From: Serratia quinivorans
Lineage (GTDB): Bacteria; Pseudomonadota; Gammaproteobacteria; Enterobacterales; Enterobacteriaceae
Assembly: GCA_900457075.1 (NCBI GenBank)
Contig: UGYN01000002.1
Coordinates: 3,038,001-3,102,000 of the forward strand
DNA: 64,000 nt
Direction of reading: 5' to 3'
The translations under genes were made by a program, and so were the position numbers. Below are positions 16,680 to 24,632 of this stretch, piece after piece; positions within the stretch are counted from its first letter, which is position 1; every line of letters starts with the position of its first letter. The notes under the pieces are model-generated. The model was not told the DNA's origin, searched no databases, and saw nothing but the letters and a program-made list of their open reading frames with translations.

Positions 16680-16945
16680 TATTCAGAATTATATTCTGAG
16701 TCATTGTTTTTTTGCGACGCTAAAGGTTGTCAGTTGTTTTTTTTTTTGTTATTTATTGGATTCATGTTTTTATTTGTATTGTTTTTGTTTTTTTTGTTTT
16801 AAAGGTGGTTTTTATCTGCGATGATTTTAGTGTTAATTCCGTTCTAGGGATTTAACTTATACTATAAATAATTTTGATTGAATTGCAATGGGGGATTCCG
16901 GTTCTGATGAAGGTGGTGTTTCGCTCATGATTTTCGTCGTGGATA
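16680..16945 (+). repeat. Direct repeat copy 2, upstream of second solo adhesin
   Basis: Diverged duplicate of 15055-15345. The block GGATTTAACTTATACTATAA and the ends are retained, and the tandem ATTATTTTT array is replaced by an irregular T/G-rich run. Confidence 0.8.
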
Positions 16946-17016
16946 TAATGTAAGTTATCATGTGATACGAATAATGATATTTGTATCTTTTATTAATCAA
17001 AGAGGTGTTTCGTGAA

Positions 17017-17793
17017 ATGAAAATTATCATCACTGTCATTTTTGTTATTTTTTCATCCATCAATCTGTCGTATGGAGAGATGTTCACTGTTGTACTTTAT
17101 CCTCCGGGGGGGGTCCTTGCTGGTTCTGCATTTCCAAACGGGAAATTAAGTGCTGGCATGCTGAGGCATGAAAATGTTCCTTATAACCTTACCCCTAATA
17201 CTTTAGGGTTTATTTTTTTTGATTCATATGGACGAGAGTGGAGTTGGATATCCCCACAGTCGCAAATGGGGTGTTATGATGCAGAGAGTTCTGCTAATAC
17301 ACTAAATCATTTCCTAACTGGAGGTATTCATTTTTGGACTGCCAGTAATCCACCTGTAAGTTCAAGACAAAATGAGGCTTATATATTCTGTACGACACAT
17401 AGCAGTCCCGGTGGTGTGGCTACCCTGGCCTATGTGTTTAGTGAAAAACAATATGTCCCAGTACCGTCGTCATGTTTAGCCGAGTCGACAACAGATATAG
17501 CTATTCAGACTACTATGGGTAAATTGGAAACTGCTACAGGCAGCGTCATTGTTGCTTGTGACCCTAGTAATGTAAGTATTCGCATATCAATAAATGCTCC
17601 GGGTGGGGGCGATATACTAGACTTAAACGATGGCACATTGGTTAAACTTTCAGTTTGTGCATCATGTGGAAGCAGTATGACGACAACTATTAATGGAAGG
17701 ACTACCTTTACCCCGACCTTCTCACTATTAAATACCGGTAATGTAGCGAAGCAAACGTCCAGTCATGCTATTTTTAAGGTCGATATATTATAG
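17017..17793 (+). CDS. Second solo fimbrial tip adhesin
   Basis: 258 residues; AGAGGTG lies about ten bases before the chosen ATG, while a TTG at 16981 would extend the frame without a better site. Signal peptide KIIITVIFVIFSSINLSYG, an N-terminal domain with cysteines in MGCYDAESS and IFCTTHSS, then a C-terminal pilin-like domain from about SSCLAESTTDIAIQ to ILFKVDIL-like end. The C-terminal domain matches that of the 15424 product and the N-terminal domain does not, consistent with duplication followed by receptor-domain divergence or exchange. No usher or chaperone is adjacent. Confidence 0.7.
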   Translation: MKIIITVIFVIFSSINLSYGEMFTVVLYPPGGVLAGSAFPNGKLSAGMLRHENVPYNLTPNTLGFIFFDSYGREWSWISPQSQMGCYDAESSANTLNHFLTGGIHFWTASNPPVSSRQNEAYIFCTTHSSPGGVATLAYVFSEKQYVPVPSSCLAESTTDIAIQTTMGKLETATGSVIVACDPSNVSIRISINAPGGGDILDLNDGTLVKLSVCASCGSSMTTTINGRTTFTPTFSLLNTGNVAKQTSSHAIFKVDIL

Positions 17794-17830
17794 TCGGTAG
17801 GTATAGCTATTTTACGCTATGGTAGCACTA

Positions 17831-17966
17831 AGAGCCAATCCCATTCGGTTATTTTACTTGCTATTTGGTACCTGGTCGGTGCTCAAAACTCTCACGTACT
17901 CCGTGTACGCAGCGGTTTTTTCCGCGCTGCTCGTATCCGACAATAACGCCTACTGGGATAGGCTCT
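17831..17966. mobile_element. MITE-like repeat with terminal inverted repeats
   Basis: About 136 bases bounded by AGAGCCAATCCCATTCGG and, on the other strand, AGAGCCTATCCCAGTAGGCG, which are inverted copies over about 15 bases. There is no open frame inside. It lies between the second solo adhesin and the truncated adhesin. I infer a non-autonomous transposable repeat; copies elsewhere in the genome cannot be seen here. Confidence 0.6.
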
Positions 17967-18036
17967 AACAAAAACTATTTTTGCTGCTGGTGGCTTTGCT
18001 GATGTAGACTTGTACTTTAATCGTTTTTTGATTTTG

Positions 18037-18534
18037 ATGTGTATGCTGAATATGCAAAAGCAAATACTAAACTTGATTATTTTGACGGGCATGAACATGG
18101 CACCCGTTTACGCAGAGGTATCGGTTACGGCGACTGACACCAGCGAGCAGGCAGGTAATTGGGCGGGGAAAAAATGGAACTATGTTTCCGGCCATGTTCT
18201 CTGGCGAGAGCAAAACGACTCTGCCACCCATGTTAGTTGTACGGCGGTGTTGGATTGTGCGCTAGCTGTGGGTACGGTGAATGACGGTAAATTTTACCCC
18301 CGCTACGGTTTTGTCACTATTAACCGCGGTGTAAGTTGGGAGGATGCATACTCAGTTTGGCGTTACCAGCATGGCACAGAGACTGCTTTTAAATACCCTG
18401 AACCGGTGGAACGCTTATCTACCAGCGGCATCTGTACGCTTATAGGTTTGTACTGGGGCGAGGATGAGAGTGGCGGTTATCAAAACTGGTTGCCGGTACC
18501 TGGGGGTCATTGCGCACCTATTAGTCGTTCTTAA
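18037..18534 (+). CDS. Truncated adhesin: receptor-binding-like domain without pilin domain
   Basis: About 165 residues with a probable signal peptide (QKQILNLIILTGMNMAPVYA) and a single domain of some 140 residues rich in Trp/Tyr with four cysteines. The end, NWLPVPGGHCAPISRS, is where an MrpH-like adhesin would continue through its linker into the pilin domain, but the frame stops and no other frame continues it. It therefore cannot be donor-strand assembled unless a partner supplies the domain. Start is uncertain (ATG at 18037, 18043 or 18052; none has a clear ribosome binding site). Confidence 0.5.
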   Translation: MCMLNMQKQILNLIILTGMNMAPVYAEVSVTATDTSEQAGNWAGKKWNYVSGHVLWREQNDSATHVSCTAVLDCALAVGTVNDGKFYPRYGFVTINRGVSWEDAYSVWRYQHGTETAFKYPEPVERLSTSGICTLIGLYWGEDESGGYQNWLPVPGGHCAPISRS

Positions 18535-18604
18535 TGACTGCACATTTGGAGAGTAATATATTTTTTATTGGTCTTTTAAGGTGTGCGAAGAATGTTTGAT
18601 GAAA

Positions 18605-18643
18605 CCAGGCCTGGGTTATCTTGCAGATAGCACTCAGGCCTGG
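18605..18643. terminator. Bidirectional hairpin between convergent genes
   Basis: Nine-base perfect arms CCAGGCCTG (18605-18613) and CAGGCCTGG (18635-18643) enclose an inner TTATC/GATAG pairing. It separates the truncated adhesin from the convergent regulator gene. The T run is weak. Confidence 0.55.
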
Positions 18644-18703
18644 AATAAATTAAACCAGCGATTGTTTTCACAAAGGACTCAAGCGACTGGCTTTTAATAT
18701 TCT

Positions 18704-19108
18704 TCAGGTGCGTATATCGTAGTTGAACATCCCTTGATCGCTAAACGACCCTTCCTTTTGATATTCATCTTTAGGTACAGGTTTCAATAGGTTCATGTTT
18801 AAACATATGCCATATTTCGGCATGGTGATGATGGTATCCTCCGGAAACCCTCCTCTCGCCAACACGGCTTTGGTTTGAAATAATAATTGAGTATAGTTAT
18901 TCTCTTTAGATTTTGCTTTTGTTCCAGGCCAAATTTCCGCAATGATATAATTTTTATCATTCACTTCATTTATCAAGCAAATAAATAATTTCATCTGATT
19001 TTTACTCAATACGACTTTTCTGTCGTTAGCTTTGAGTAGTAATCTGTTATTTACTAAAGAAATAGCGTCGTTTTCAAAAAATACTTTATGGGTAAAATGA
19101 CAGTTCAT
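18704..19108 (-). CDS. Winged-helix (ToxR/CadC-type) transcriptional regulator, short
   Basis: 134 residues with an OmpR/PhoB-type winged helix: VVLSKNQMKLFICLINEVND, IWPG, NNYTQLLFQTKAVLARGG and TIITMPKYGICLN, a pattern seen in CadC/ToxR-like proteins. Unlike those it has no membrane segment after the DNA-binding domain and ends soon after it. The chosen start (19106-19108) lacks a strong ribosome binding site; an upstream one at 19153 is possible. It shares a divergent region with the MarT-like gene. Confidence 0.65.
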   Translation of the reverse strand: MNCHFTHKVFFENDAISLVNNRLLLKANDRKVVLSKNQMKLFICLINEVNDKNYIIAEIWPGTKAKSKENNYTQLLFQTKAVLARGGFPEDTIITMPKYGICLNMNLLKPVPKDEYQKEGSFSDQGMFNYDIRT

Positions 19109-19572
19109 AATATTTTTCTGGCGTAAAAGGTGACCCTGGGAAGCGATTCCCAAATATGTTTTTTGATTTTTTGTGTCGCGCCAGGGCCAGGGTAGAGCGA
19201 TCTACCACCGCCGCTGTGCTTTGCGTTGTCGGTTTTTTTCTCTGGCTAGGGTTTCCTCTGTTGGTGTGTTGAGAGTAATCCTAACATTGAGATAGGGTTG
19301 CTGGTCATATATAATGCAATCATGAGTATTTATAGATTTTTATTCTTTTGTTTTTTATATAATAGGTTTATATTCTTTATTTTTTGGGTTGGGTTCTATG
19401 TCTTAAGGCCAGTAAGGGTTCAAACTTCGTGGTTGATAACGAATTTCTTTTAAAATTCAGTTTGATTTTTAGTCGAAGAGGAAAGGTAACTGCATTTTTT
19501 ACCGGTTTTGCATCACCTTGCGGGGAAAGGGAAAGTATATATAATGAAATATATTTAGATACTAGGTGCATT
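19109..19572. other. AT-rich divergent region between two winged-helix regulator genes
   Basis: About 460 bases separating divergent regulator genes. The open frame of the plus-strand gene extends back to 19384, but the residues before 19573 show no domain. No specific operator could be identified. Confidence 0.4.
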
Positions 19573-20373
19573 ATGGAGTTTATTATTAACGGGGTTGTAA
19601 AGTACAACTCCTCAGATGGGACATTATTTTGCCCTGATAACACTGTGGATATGATCACTTTGACTAGGGTGGCCAATGAGCTTTTGTTATTGTTTATTAA
19701 TAACAATCATGTTTCTTTGCGCAGAGATGACATTTTAAGTGAGCTGTGGGAGAAGAGGGGGTTAAGCGCTTCGAGCAATAACTTAAACAACTACGTCTCT
19801 ATGTTGAGAAAGGCCTTGGAACAATGTGGTCTTGTCGGGCTCATCACCACCATCCCTAAGCATGGGTTTATATTTGATGCCGACATTATATTGGTTACCC
19901 AAGGTGAGGATGTTAAAGGTAATCAACCAGTGGTTGAAAATGCATTGTTAGCACCATTGCCTGCTTATAATGAAACAGTTGTGGAGCCGCCCTCGCGTAG
20001 CCATAGTTCGTCACTCAAGGTAAAAGCGATTGCGCTTCTTGTTACGGCCATATTGATGATCGTCTCACCCAGCGCTTATAATTATGTAAGGTTAAAGCTT
20101 ATCCGAACGGAAATTTTTAGTATGGATAACTGTAACTTCTATCTTCTCGACGATAAAATTGATAGTGCTGTTGGGCAAGAAGATATTAATAATATCAAGG
20201 ATATTGCGATCAAAGAAAAATTGAATTGCAAGCTTAAAGCCAATGTCTATTACTTTAGCGAAGAAATGCTGGATGTGTTAGGGCGAGATTTCGTCAGTAA
20301 ATCACTTATCTATTGCCCATATAAAAATAAAATCCCTTGTGAAAACTACCACTTTCAATATTATGAAAAATAA
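19573..20373 (+). CDS. Membrane-anchored winged-helix regulator, ToxR/CadC/MarT-like
   Basis: 266 residues: an N-terminal winged helix (about 1-105) with RDDILSELWEKRGLSASSNN and LITTIPKHGFIF, a linker, a transmembrane helix near 150-172 (VKAIALLVTAILMIVSPSAY), then a periplasmic region of about 90 residues with three or more cysteines. The architecture is that of ToxR/CadC-type regulators that bind DNA while in the inner membrane. AGGTG lies six bases before the chosen ATG. The end overlaps the next gene by 11 bases. Arrangement matches marT-fidL of Salmonella SPI-3. Confidence 0.75.
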   Translation: MEFIINGVVKYNSSDGTLFCPDNTVDMITLTRVANELLLLFINNNHVSLRRDDILSELWEKRGLSASSNNLNNYVSMLRKALEQCGLVGLITTIPKHGFIFDADIILVTQGEDVKGNQPVVENALLAPLPAYNETVVEPPSRSHSSSLKVKAIALLVTAILMIVSPSAYNYVRLKLIRTEIFSMDNCNFYLLDDKIDSAVGQEDINNIKDIAIKEKLNCKLKANVYYFSEEMLDVLGRDFVSKSLIYCPYKNKIPCENYHFQYYEK

Positions 20374-20818
20374 AAACAGAAATTTTATACTTTTCCTGTT
20401 AGGGATATTAGCGATTTTTTTTGCCTATCTGTGGTGGAAAAGTGAGGTGAATAGTGGTGGTTTTGAATGCCGAGCTAAGATGCATATCAACATGACAGTT
20501 AATATCTGTGATAGAGGGTACAGTGATTTTGATATTTTTCTCTCTATGCAGGACAATGGTCTCGGGTATTATATGGTTTTAGGGACTTATACTTGTCCTA
20601 ACTCGCCACCGAAATTTGTTGATAGCACGTTTCACTTTGCCTATGAACAGAATGGGCAGTATTACACCTTATATCTGGATAAGCGAGATCCTGAGGTTTC
20701 CACTATGGTTAAGATATTTAAATATGATGAATTAAAGATTAAAATAAAGAAGGTCGATAGTTTTGAATATATTGTCTACTTGCCTTTTGAGCAACCGATG
20801 ATTTGCAAACAGGATTGA
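20363..20818 (+). CDS. FidL-like single-pass inner membrane protein
   Basis: 151 residues with one N-terminal membrane helix (NFILFLLGILAIFFAYLWW, about 7-26) and a periplasmic beta-rich domain with cysteines (FECRAKM, NICDRG, GTYTCPNS, MICKQD). The ATG lies inside the end of the regulator gene, so translation is probably coupled. By analogy with ToxS/FidL it may stabilise or modulate the periplasmic domain of its partner regulator. Family assignment rests on layout and position. Confidence 0.6.
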   Translation: MKNKNRNFILFLLGILAIFFAYLWWKSEVNSGGFECRAKMHINMTVNICDRGYSDFDIFLSMQDNGLGYYMVLGTYTCPNSPPKFVDSTFHFAYEQNGQYYTLYLDKRDPEVSTMVKIFKYDELKIKIKKVDSFEYIVYLPFEQPMICKQD

Positions 20819-20927
20819 TTTCGCATCTGGCCGATAATAAAAGGCGGACATATCGGTGTGATAGTATTAGCAAATGTGAAAAATGGCGATCATTAGATCG
20901 CCATAACCACTTTAAAATTCAATTTTG

Positions 20928-21137
20928 TTAGCTCAAGCGGTGCAGTTGGGTGTTGATGTAAGCACGGAACTGGGCATGCGTAACAAAATAAACTTTCAAC
21001 TGCCCTTTTAATTCCACACCCATCACTCGCAACATATTGCGGTTAACTTCACTTTGTTGCTTGTTAACGTCTCGTAAATGGTAGTTTAGTTCGTGGTCTT
21101 CAGAAAAATTAACGTATTCGTGATCGCTTATACTCAT
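20928..21137 (-). CDS. Hypothetical 69-residue protein
   Basis: A charged, probably helical protein (SISDHEYVNFSEDHELNYHL; KGQLKVYFVTHAQFRAYINT) with a good AAAGGAG ribosome binding site seven bases before the ATG. No membrane segment, and no family recognised. It is convergent with the FidL-like gene, at the edge of the fimbrial region. Confidence 0.6.
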   Translation of the reverse strand: MSISDHEYVNFSEDHELNYHLRDVNKQQSEVNRNMLRVMGVELKGQLKVYFVTHAQFRAYINTQLHRLS

Positions 21138-21574
21138 TTTATATTCTCCTTTGTTAGGGGGTGTGGCTCTTCATGAGCACATTTTTAATTTTATGAACCA
21201 ATTCTTATCAGGTCAATAGTGTTTGTGTGGGTTTATTTTTTTTGATTTTAAAATTTAAGATTGAAATGGTTTGTTTTGATAGCTATTCATGACGACTTTA
21301 TATTTAATAATATATAAAAATTTCAATGACGATGATTTTCTAAGGTCGAAATGATTTTTATGAAGGATTTTTAAATCGTCTATCGTTGATTTTGTCAATG
21401 TACATTGTAACTCCTGCATAACTCATCTACTACTGTCCACTAAGGGCAGAATGCTGGACTAAAGCCCCTCGATACTGCGACAATTAGATGAGGGAATGCT
21501 CTAATGTTGCGATATAAAATATTTTTTATAACGAAAATTAAAAAAACATTGTTAACATGAAATATAATTAATTA

Positions 21575-21667
21575 AACTGTTTGCAGTATTGGTATTGAAC
21601 CAATATAAATATGCAGTGAACCCTTTTAACCCTGAGATGATTCTGTCGTACCAGGGTTTTTTTATTT
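21575..21667 (+). ncRNA. Candidate small RNA with terminator
   Basis: A TATAAT box at about 21563-21568 is followed by a hairpin (TATTGGT/ACCAATA, near 21590-21608) and a terminator hairpin AACCCT/AGGGTT (21628-21633 with 21653-21658) leading into a long T run. There is no open frame. The -35 is poor and the inner loop of the terminator is long, so this is only a candidate. Confidence 0.35.
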
Positions 21668-21734
21668 TTTAGAATGAGCATGCGAAGTTGAGCGGTCTTG
21701 TTACTCCTATTTTTAGGCCGTTCGTTTTTCCCAT

Positions 21735-21764
21735 TAAAAAAGCCCTGCCATTGCAGGCAGGGCT
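21735..21764 (-). terminator. Rho-independent terminator facing left
   Basis: Perfect nine-base stem AGCCCTGCC/GGCAGGGCT (21741-21749 with 21756-21764), six-base loop, and on the minus strand a run of six T after the stem. No gene on the minus strand directly to its right ends here, so the transcript it serves is unknown. Confidence 0.8.
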
Positions 21765-21775
21765 TGAATTAATTT

Positions 21776-22207
21776 CCGGTCTTTCCCGGCGGTCAGCAAT
21801 TAACCCTAGTTGTACCGTACCATGTGCAATATATCTATTGCACTCCTAAGATTGTCGGTCTTTCCCGACGGTCACGTTACATTGATGGGAACATATCTCC
21901 CCCTTCGGATAGGGATTGATATTGCGTGAAAAATCAAATGAGCCCACCTGATGATTTGGAACTACAGTGTCGGGTGCCTCCCGATGAGCCTTTGGCCAGC
22001 ATCCTTGACCCACGTCTTTTAAGCATTGACTTAACTTGCTGATTCGCCCCTCCGCTAGGGGGATTCACCGTAGAAAGAACAGGTTAACCCAGAAGAATTT
22101 AAAACAAAATAAGCAAAACAAATTTTCAGAAAGCTCTTGGATGGTACGTGAGGGACCCGGTGATAAGGTAATGACTTAGATTTGATGCCGGTCTTTCCCG
22201 GCGATCA
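21776..22207 (+). repeat. Three copies of a 20-base motif YCGGTCTTTCCCGRCGRTCA
   Basis: Copies at 21776-21795, 21855-21874 and 22188-22207. Each can fold as a small YCGG/CCGR hairpin, and two differ by paired changes (CCGG..CCGG and TCGG..CCGA), which keeps the pairing. Spacing is irregular (79 and 333 bases), so this is not a CRISPR array. Confidence 0.7.
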
Positions 22208-22269
22208 TTAGACGATAAACGTGCTCAGCGATTTGACGACATTCGGTCAAATCATTTAACCTGTCCGTG

Positions 22270-22470
22270 TTGTACCGTCGTCCTTGGACGACCATCCAAT
22301 GTCTCAGCACTCTGTGAGAGGCGCCTTCGGGTGAGCGCTATCCAATGTTTCATGTGACCTGTGAGAAACGCCTTCGGGTGGTCACAATATCCTCGTCGCC
22401 TGGAAGAGGATGCCCATGTGGCGGTACCTCCGTTTACCCTTTGAGAGCGGAGATCACGACAGTGATGAAG
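22270..22470 (+). ncRNA. STAXI-like structured element, copy 1
   Basis: Hairpin GTCGTC-CTTG-GACGAC (22277-22292) is followed by two repeated units: AGCACTC...GCC-TTCG-GGT...GAGCGCT and GTGACC...GCC-TTCG-GGT...GGTCAC (22354-22385), each with CTGTGAGA between the first arm and the inner hairpin. Two more stems follow (CTCCG/CGGAG near 22428-22452; ATCAC/GTGAT 22453-22466). Paired substitutions against copies at 24.9 and 45.8 kb keep all stems. The STAXI motif is known as a tandemly repeated pseudoknot near ssb, topoisomerase, antirestriction and XerDC integrase genes, which fits. A minus-strand frame across it is an artefact. Confidence 0.75.
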
Positions 22471-22559
22471 GTTCATTAGCGACTCAACCGCGCCAGTCTT
22501 GGTAAGGTTCCTTTCACCAATAACGTATGTATTACGTCTTTCAGCTATAAAGCTCGCCA

Positions 22560-23165
22560 AGGCGAGATTTTATGCTTCAACGTTTTGATTTTTTTATCTT
22601 TTACGACGTGTTGCTGACGATGCGACTTTGAACGCACGTATAAGGCCATTTGGTACATTTGGCCGCTTACGTGAGTCTCATGAGGAGCAGAGGAGCGCGC
22701 GTCACTTGTGAAGTGACGAAGACACTACCAAGTGACGCGCGTAGCGCATAACGTCTCAACCCACGTATGACGCGGCCTTCAACGTTTTACTACCCTCTGA
22801 CCAACACGTAGTCCGTGTCAGTACGGTTTTAAACACTCATTCACCTCAACGTAATTACAACGGAAAACACCGTTTTGAACGTTTCACTATCTAAAAGGAG
22901 GAAATCGACTCGGTATCGATGGCGACACTACTAACAGTAGTGTGTGGAAGCAGACTGACGAACGTCAGCCCGGCGTAAGCCGCGAACAGGTCAGAGACTT
23001 GGGGAGCTTCGAAATAACTCAACATTTCGCCGCCCCGATGCACAGATGCCAGTCGAGACGCAGGAAGCGCAAAAGTAACCGTGTCGTCGGGGTTGAAATT
23101 TTCGGGATACAGATCCGTCTGCTTTGTGAAAGCAGAGGGTTGTGTATGCCGCGGGAGGAGAATCT
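22560..23165 (+). other. Non-coding hairpin-rich region before the recombinase gene
   Basis: About 600 bases holding several perfect inverted repeats: GTCACTT/AAGTGAC (22701-22717) nested in GCGCGTCACTT/AAGTGACGCGC (22697-22740), ACACTACT/AGTAGTGT (22925-22943), CTGAC/GTCAG near 22955, and TCTGCTTT/AAAGCAGA (23118-23136). They may be a structured leader or recombination/transfer sites. No protein gene is supported. Confidence 0.5.
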
Positions 23166-24053
23166 ATGTCAAAGCTCAGCAAGCAGCTGGTTACGATCGC
23201 CCGGCAGGGACGGGGAAGTTTTAAAACCGTCGCTGACCGTTCGAGAATCGCTGAACGTTTTTCTGAGCGTATTGCGAAATTAAATATCCAAATTCGGGAT
23301 GTTAAACACATCAAAACGACGCATATCGAAAAATACATTCATAGTCGGCAGGCTGAGAATATATCGCTCCGCACATTGCAAAACGAGATGTCTGCTGTGC
23401 GTTCAATCATGTCAGTTGCTGGCCGGAATAAACTTGCAGATCCTAATCATGATAAATTGAGCAACCTGGCTTTAGGGATTTCAGGTGCTAACCGTGATGG
23501 GACAAAGGCGCCTATTTCGGATGAGAAATTAATAGCCATCATAAATAACATCATAAAAAAAGATCTGGGGGTTGCCTTGGGCGTTCAGTTATCGCGTTAT
23601 TTAGGTTTGCGGACGGAGGAAACTGTTCAGTCAGCAAAGTCATTAAAAACATGGCGACAGGCTTTAATTAACGGGAATGATCGTGTTCGGGTTGTTTTTG
23701 GCACGAAAGGAGGCCGCTCTCGTGATACGACCATTTTTAATCGCGAGAAGGTATTGTCTGTTTTAGATATGGCGATCAAATATTGTGATGACCATAACGG
23801 AAAGTTAATTGACAAACCTTCATTACATACAGCAATAGAACGATATCGGAATGTTGTCCGTGAGGCCGGAATGACAGGAAAAGATGCACCTCATAGTTTA
23901 CGTTACGCTTATTCACGCGATGCTGTTAAACATCATGTGAATACTGGAATGAGTAGAGAAGAGGCTGAAGCTCTCGTATCGATGGATTTGGGGCATGGTG
24001 ATGGACGGGGGCGTTATATCAAACAAGTGTATTTCAAAGGTGATATTGAATAA
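23166..24053 (+). CDS. XerC/D-like tyrosine recombinase (integrase domain protein)
   Basis: 295 residues with GGAGGAG six bases before the ATG. An N-terminal SAM-like DNA-binding region (about 1-100; TTHIEKYIHSRQAENISLRT) precedes a catalytic domain with arginine in YLGLRTEE (about 149), lysine in FGTKGG, HSLRYAY (His-x-x-Arg, about 242) and LGHGDGRGRYIKQVY (His and Tyr, about 280-290), so the catalytic set looks complete. It is not the element's terminal integrase; proteins of this type lie inside SPI-7/PFGI-1 family ICEs and next to STAXI elements. Its substrate site is unknown. Confidence 0.85.
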   Translation: MSKLSKQLVTIARQGRGSFKTVADRSRIAERFSERIAKLNIQIRDVKHIKTTHIEKYIHSRQAENISLRTLQNEMSAVRSIMSVAGRNKLADPNHDKLSNLALGISGANRDGTKAPISDEKLIAIINNIIKKDLGVALGVQLSRYLGLRTEETVQSAKSLKTWRQALINGNDRVRVVFGTKGGRSRDTTIFNREKVLSVLDMAIKYCDDHNGKLIDKPSLHTAIERYRNVVREAGMTGKDAPHSLRYAYSRDAVKHHVNTGMSREEAEALVSMDLGHGDGRGRYIKQVYFKGDIE

Positions 24054-24060
24054 TTAATAC

Positions 24061-24087
24061 GGTCGCAGCGCTCACAGGGCTGCGACC
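24061..24087 (+). terminator. Hairpin after the recombinase gene
   Basis: Perfect nine-base stem GGTCGCAGC/GCTGCGACC with a nine-base loop, seven bases after the recombinase stop. The following T content is low, so termination may be weak. Confidence 0.45.
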
Positions 24088-24211
24088 TCTAAAATCGTCC
24101 CTTTTTGCTTTCTACGAACAGTAAGTAAATTTTTTATAAACCACCCACTCCGGTGGGGGTTATTAATGTGGGTGGAATTGGAAGTACCCATGACTGATAA
24201 AACCCCATAAA

Positions 24212-24466
24212 TTATTCCAATGACTCTTGATGTAAACGAAGAACTTTTTCTGAAAAAAGATCATCCAATATATAAAAATAACACTCAGGTACATCAAGAA
24301 CACGTGCCAGCGCGCACATTGTTGTAAAGGTCGGCGTGTAGGTGCCACTTTCATACTGGGAGATCCGCGAACGGGCGGTGGCTTCATCAATACCCGCCAG
24401 TACGCCCAGTTTTTCCTGTGTCAGTCCGGCCCGTTGGCGGGCGCTTTTCAGTCGTTGGGGAACCAT
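24212..24466 (-). CDS. XRE-family (Cro/C1-type) transcriptional regulator
   Basis: 84 residues with an N-terminal lambda-repressor-like helix-turn-helix (RLKSARQRAGLTQEKLGVLA and SRISQYESGTYTPTF), the standard XRE pattern, and a short C-terminal tail. It is probably a repressor of element genes, possibly of its own promoter, since it is transcribed away from the leader-controlled genes on the right. Operators could lie at 24467-24540; TTTAGCATCACTTAAC and TTTAGAGTTACTAAAC in that stretch look like related half-sites. Confidence 0.8.
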   Translation of the reverse strand: MVPQRLKSARQRAGLTQEKLGVLAGIDEATARSRISQYESGTYTPTFTTMCALARVLDVPECYFYILDDLFSEKVLRLHQESLE

Positions 24467-24582
24467 GGTCTGCCGTCGTAGAAAGGATTGACAACATGTT
24501 TAGCATCACTTAACATCATATTTGTTTAGAGTTACTAAACACCAGAGACACTACAATGCAGTACGCCAGAAAGCACCAGGGG

Positions 24583-24609
24583 AAAAAAGGCCGGTCATTT
24601 GACCGGCCT
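24583..24609 (-). terminator. Strong terminator for the integrase remnant
   Basis: Perfect ten-base inverted repeat AGGCCGGTCA/TGACCGGCCT (24588-24597 with 24600-24609); on the minus strand it is followed by a T6 run. It lies just past the stop of the integrase remnant. Confidence 0.85.
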
Positions 24610-24632
24610 GCCTGTTTTCACCTATCGACCAT

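Larger units (their letters stand above)
16174..17016. other. Intergenic region between solo adhesins
   Basis: About 840 bases without a convincing gene. It holds an imperfect inverted repeat at 16289-16358 (outer arms ATCCCTATG/CATAGGGAT) and, from 16680, the second copy of the adhesin upstream region. A 65-codon minus-strand frame at 16411-16608 has no clear family or ribosome binding site and is not called. Confidence 0.5.
21138..22269. other. Long non-coding stretch at the left boundary of the integrative element
   Basis: About 1.1 kb with no supportable gene. It begins AT-rich like the adhesin region and becomes GC-balanced near 21.75 kb, which I take as the approximate left edge of element A. 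It contains a candidate small RNA with terminator (21575-21667), a minus-strand terminator (21735-21764), and three copies of a 20-base motif. No tRNA or second att copy was seen. Confidence 0.5.

Noticed and set aside
21776..22207. Repeated CGGTCTTTCCCG motif considered as a CRISPR array
   Set aside because: Only three copies with spacings of 79 and 333 bases and no cas genes.
22252..22560. 102-codon minus-strand open frame
   Set aside because: It lies across the structured STAXI-like element and a similar spurious frame appears in copy 2 (24856-25155); both follow stem pairing constraints, not codon constraints, and lack ribosome binding sites.
22942..23283. 113-codon plus-strand frame upstream of the recombinase
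   Set aside because: It overlaps the recombinase start in another frame, spans several perfect hairpins and shows no domain.
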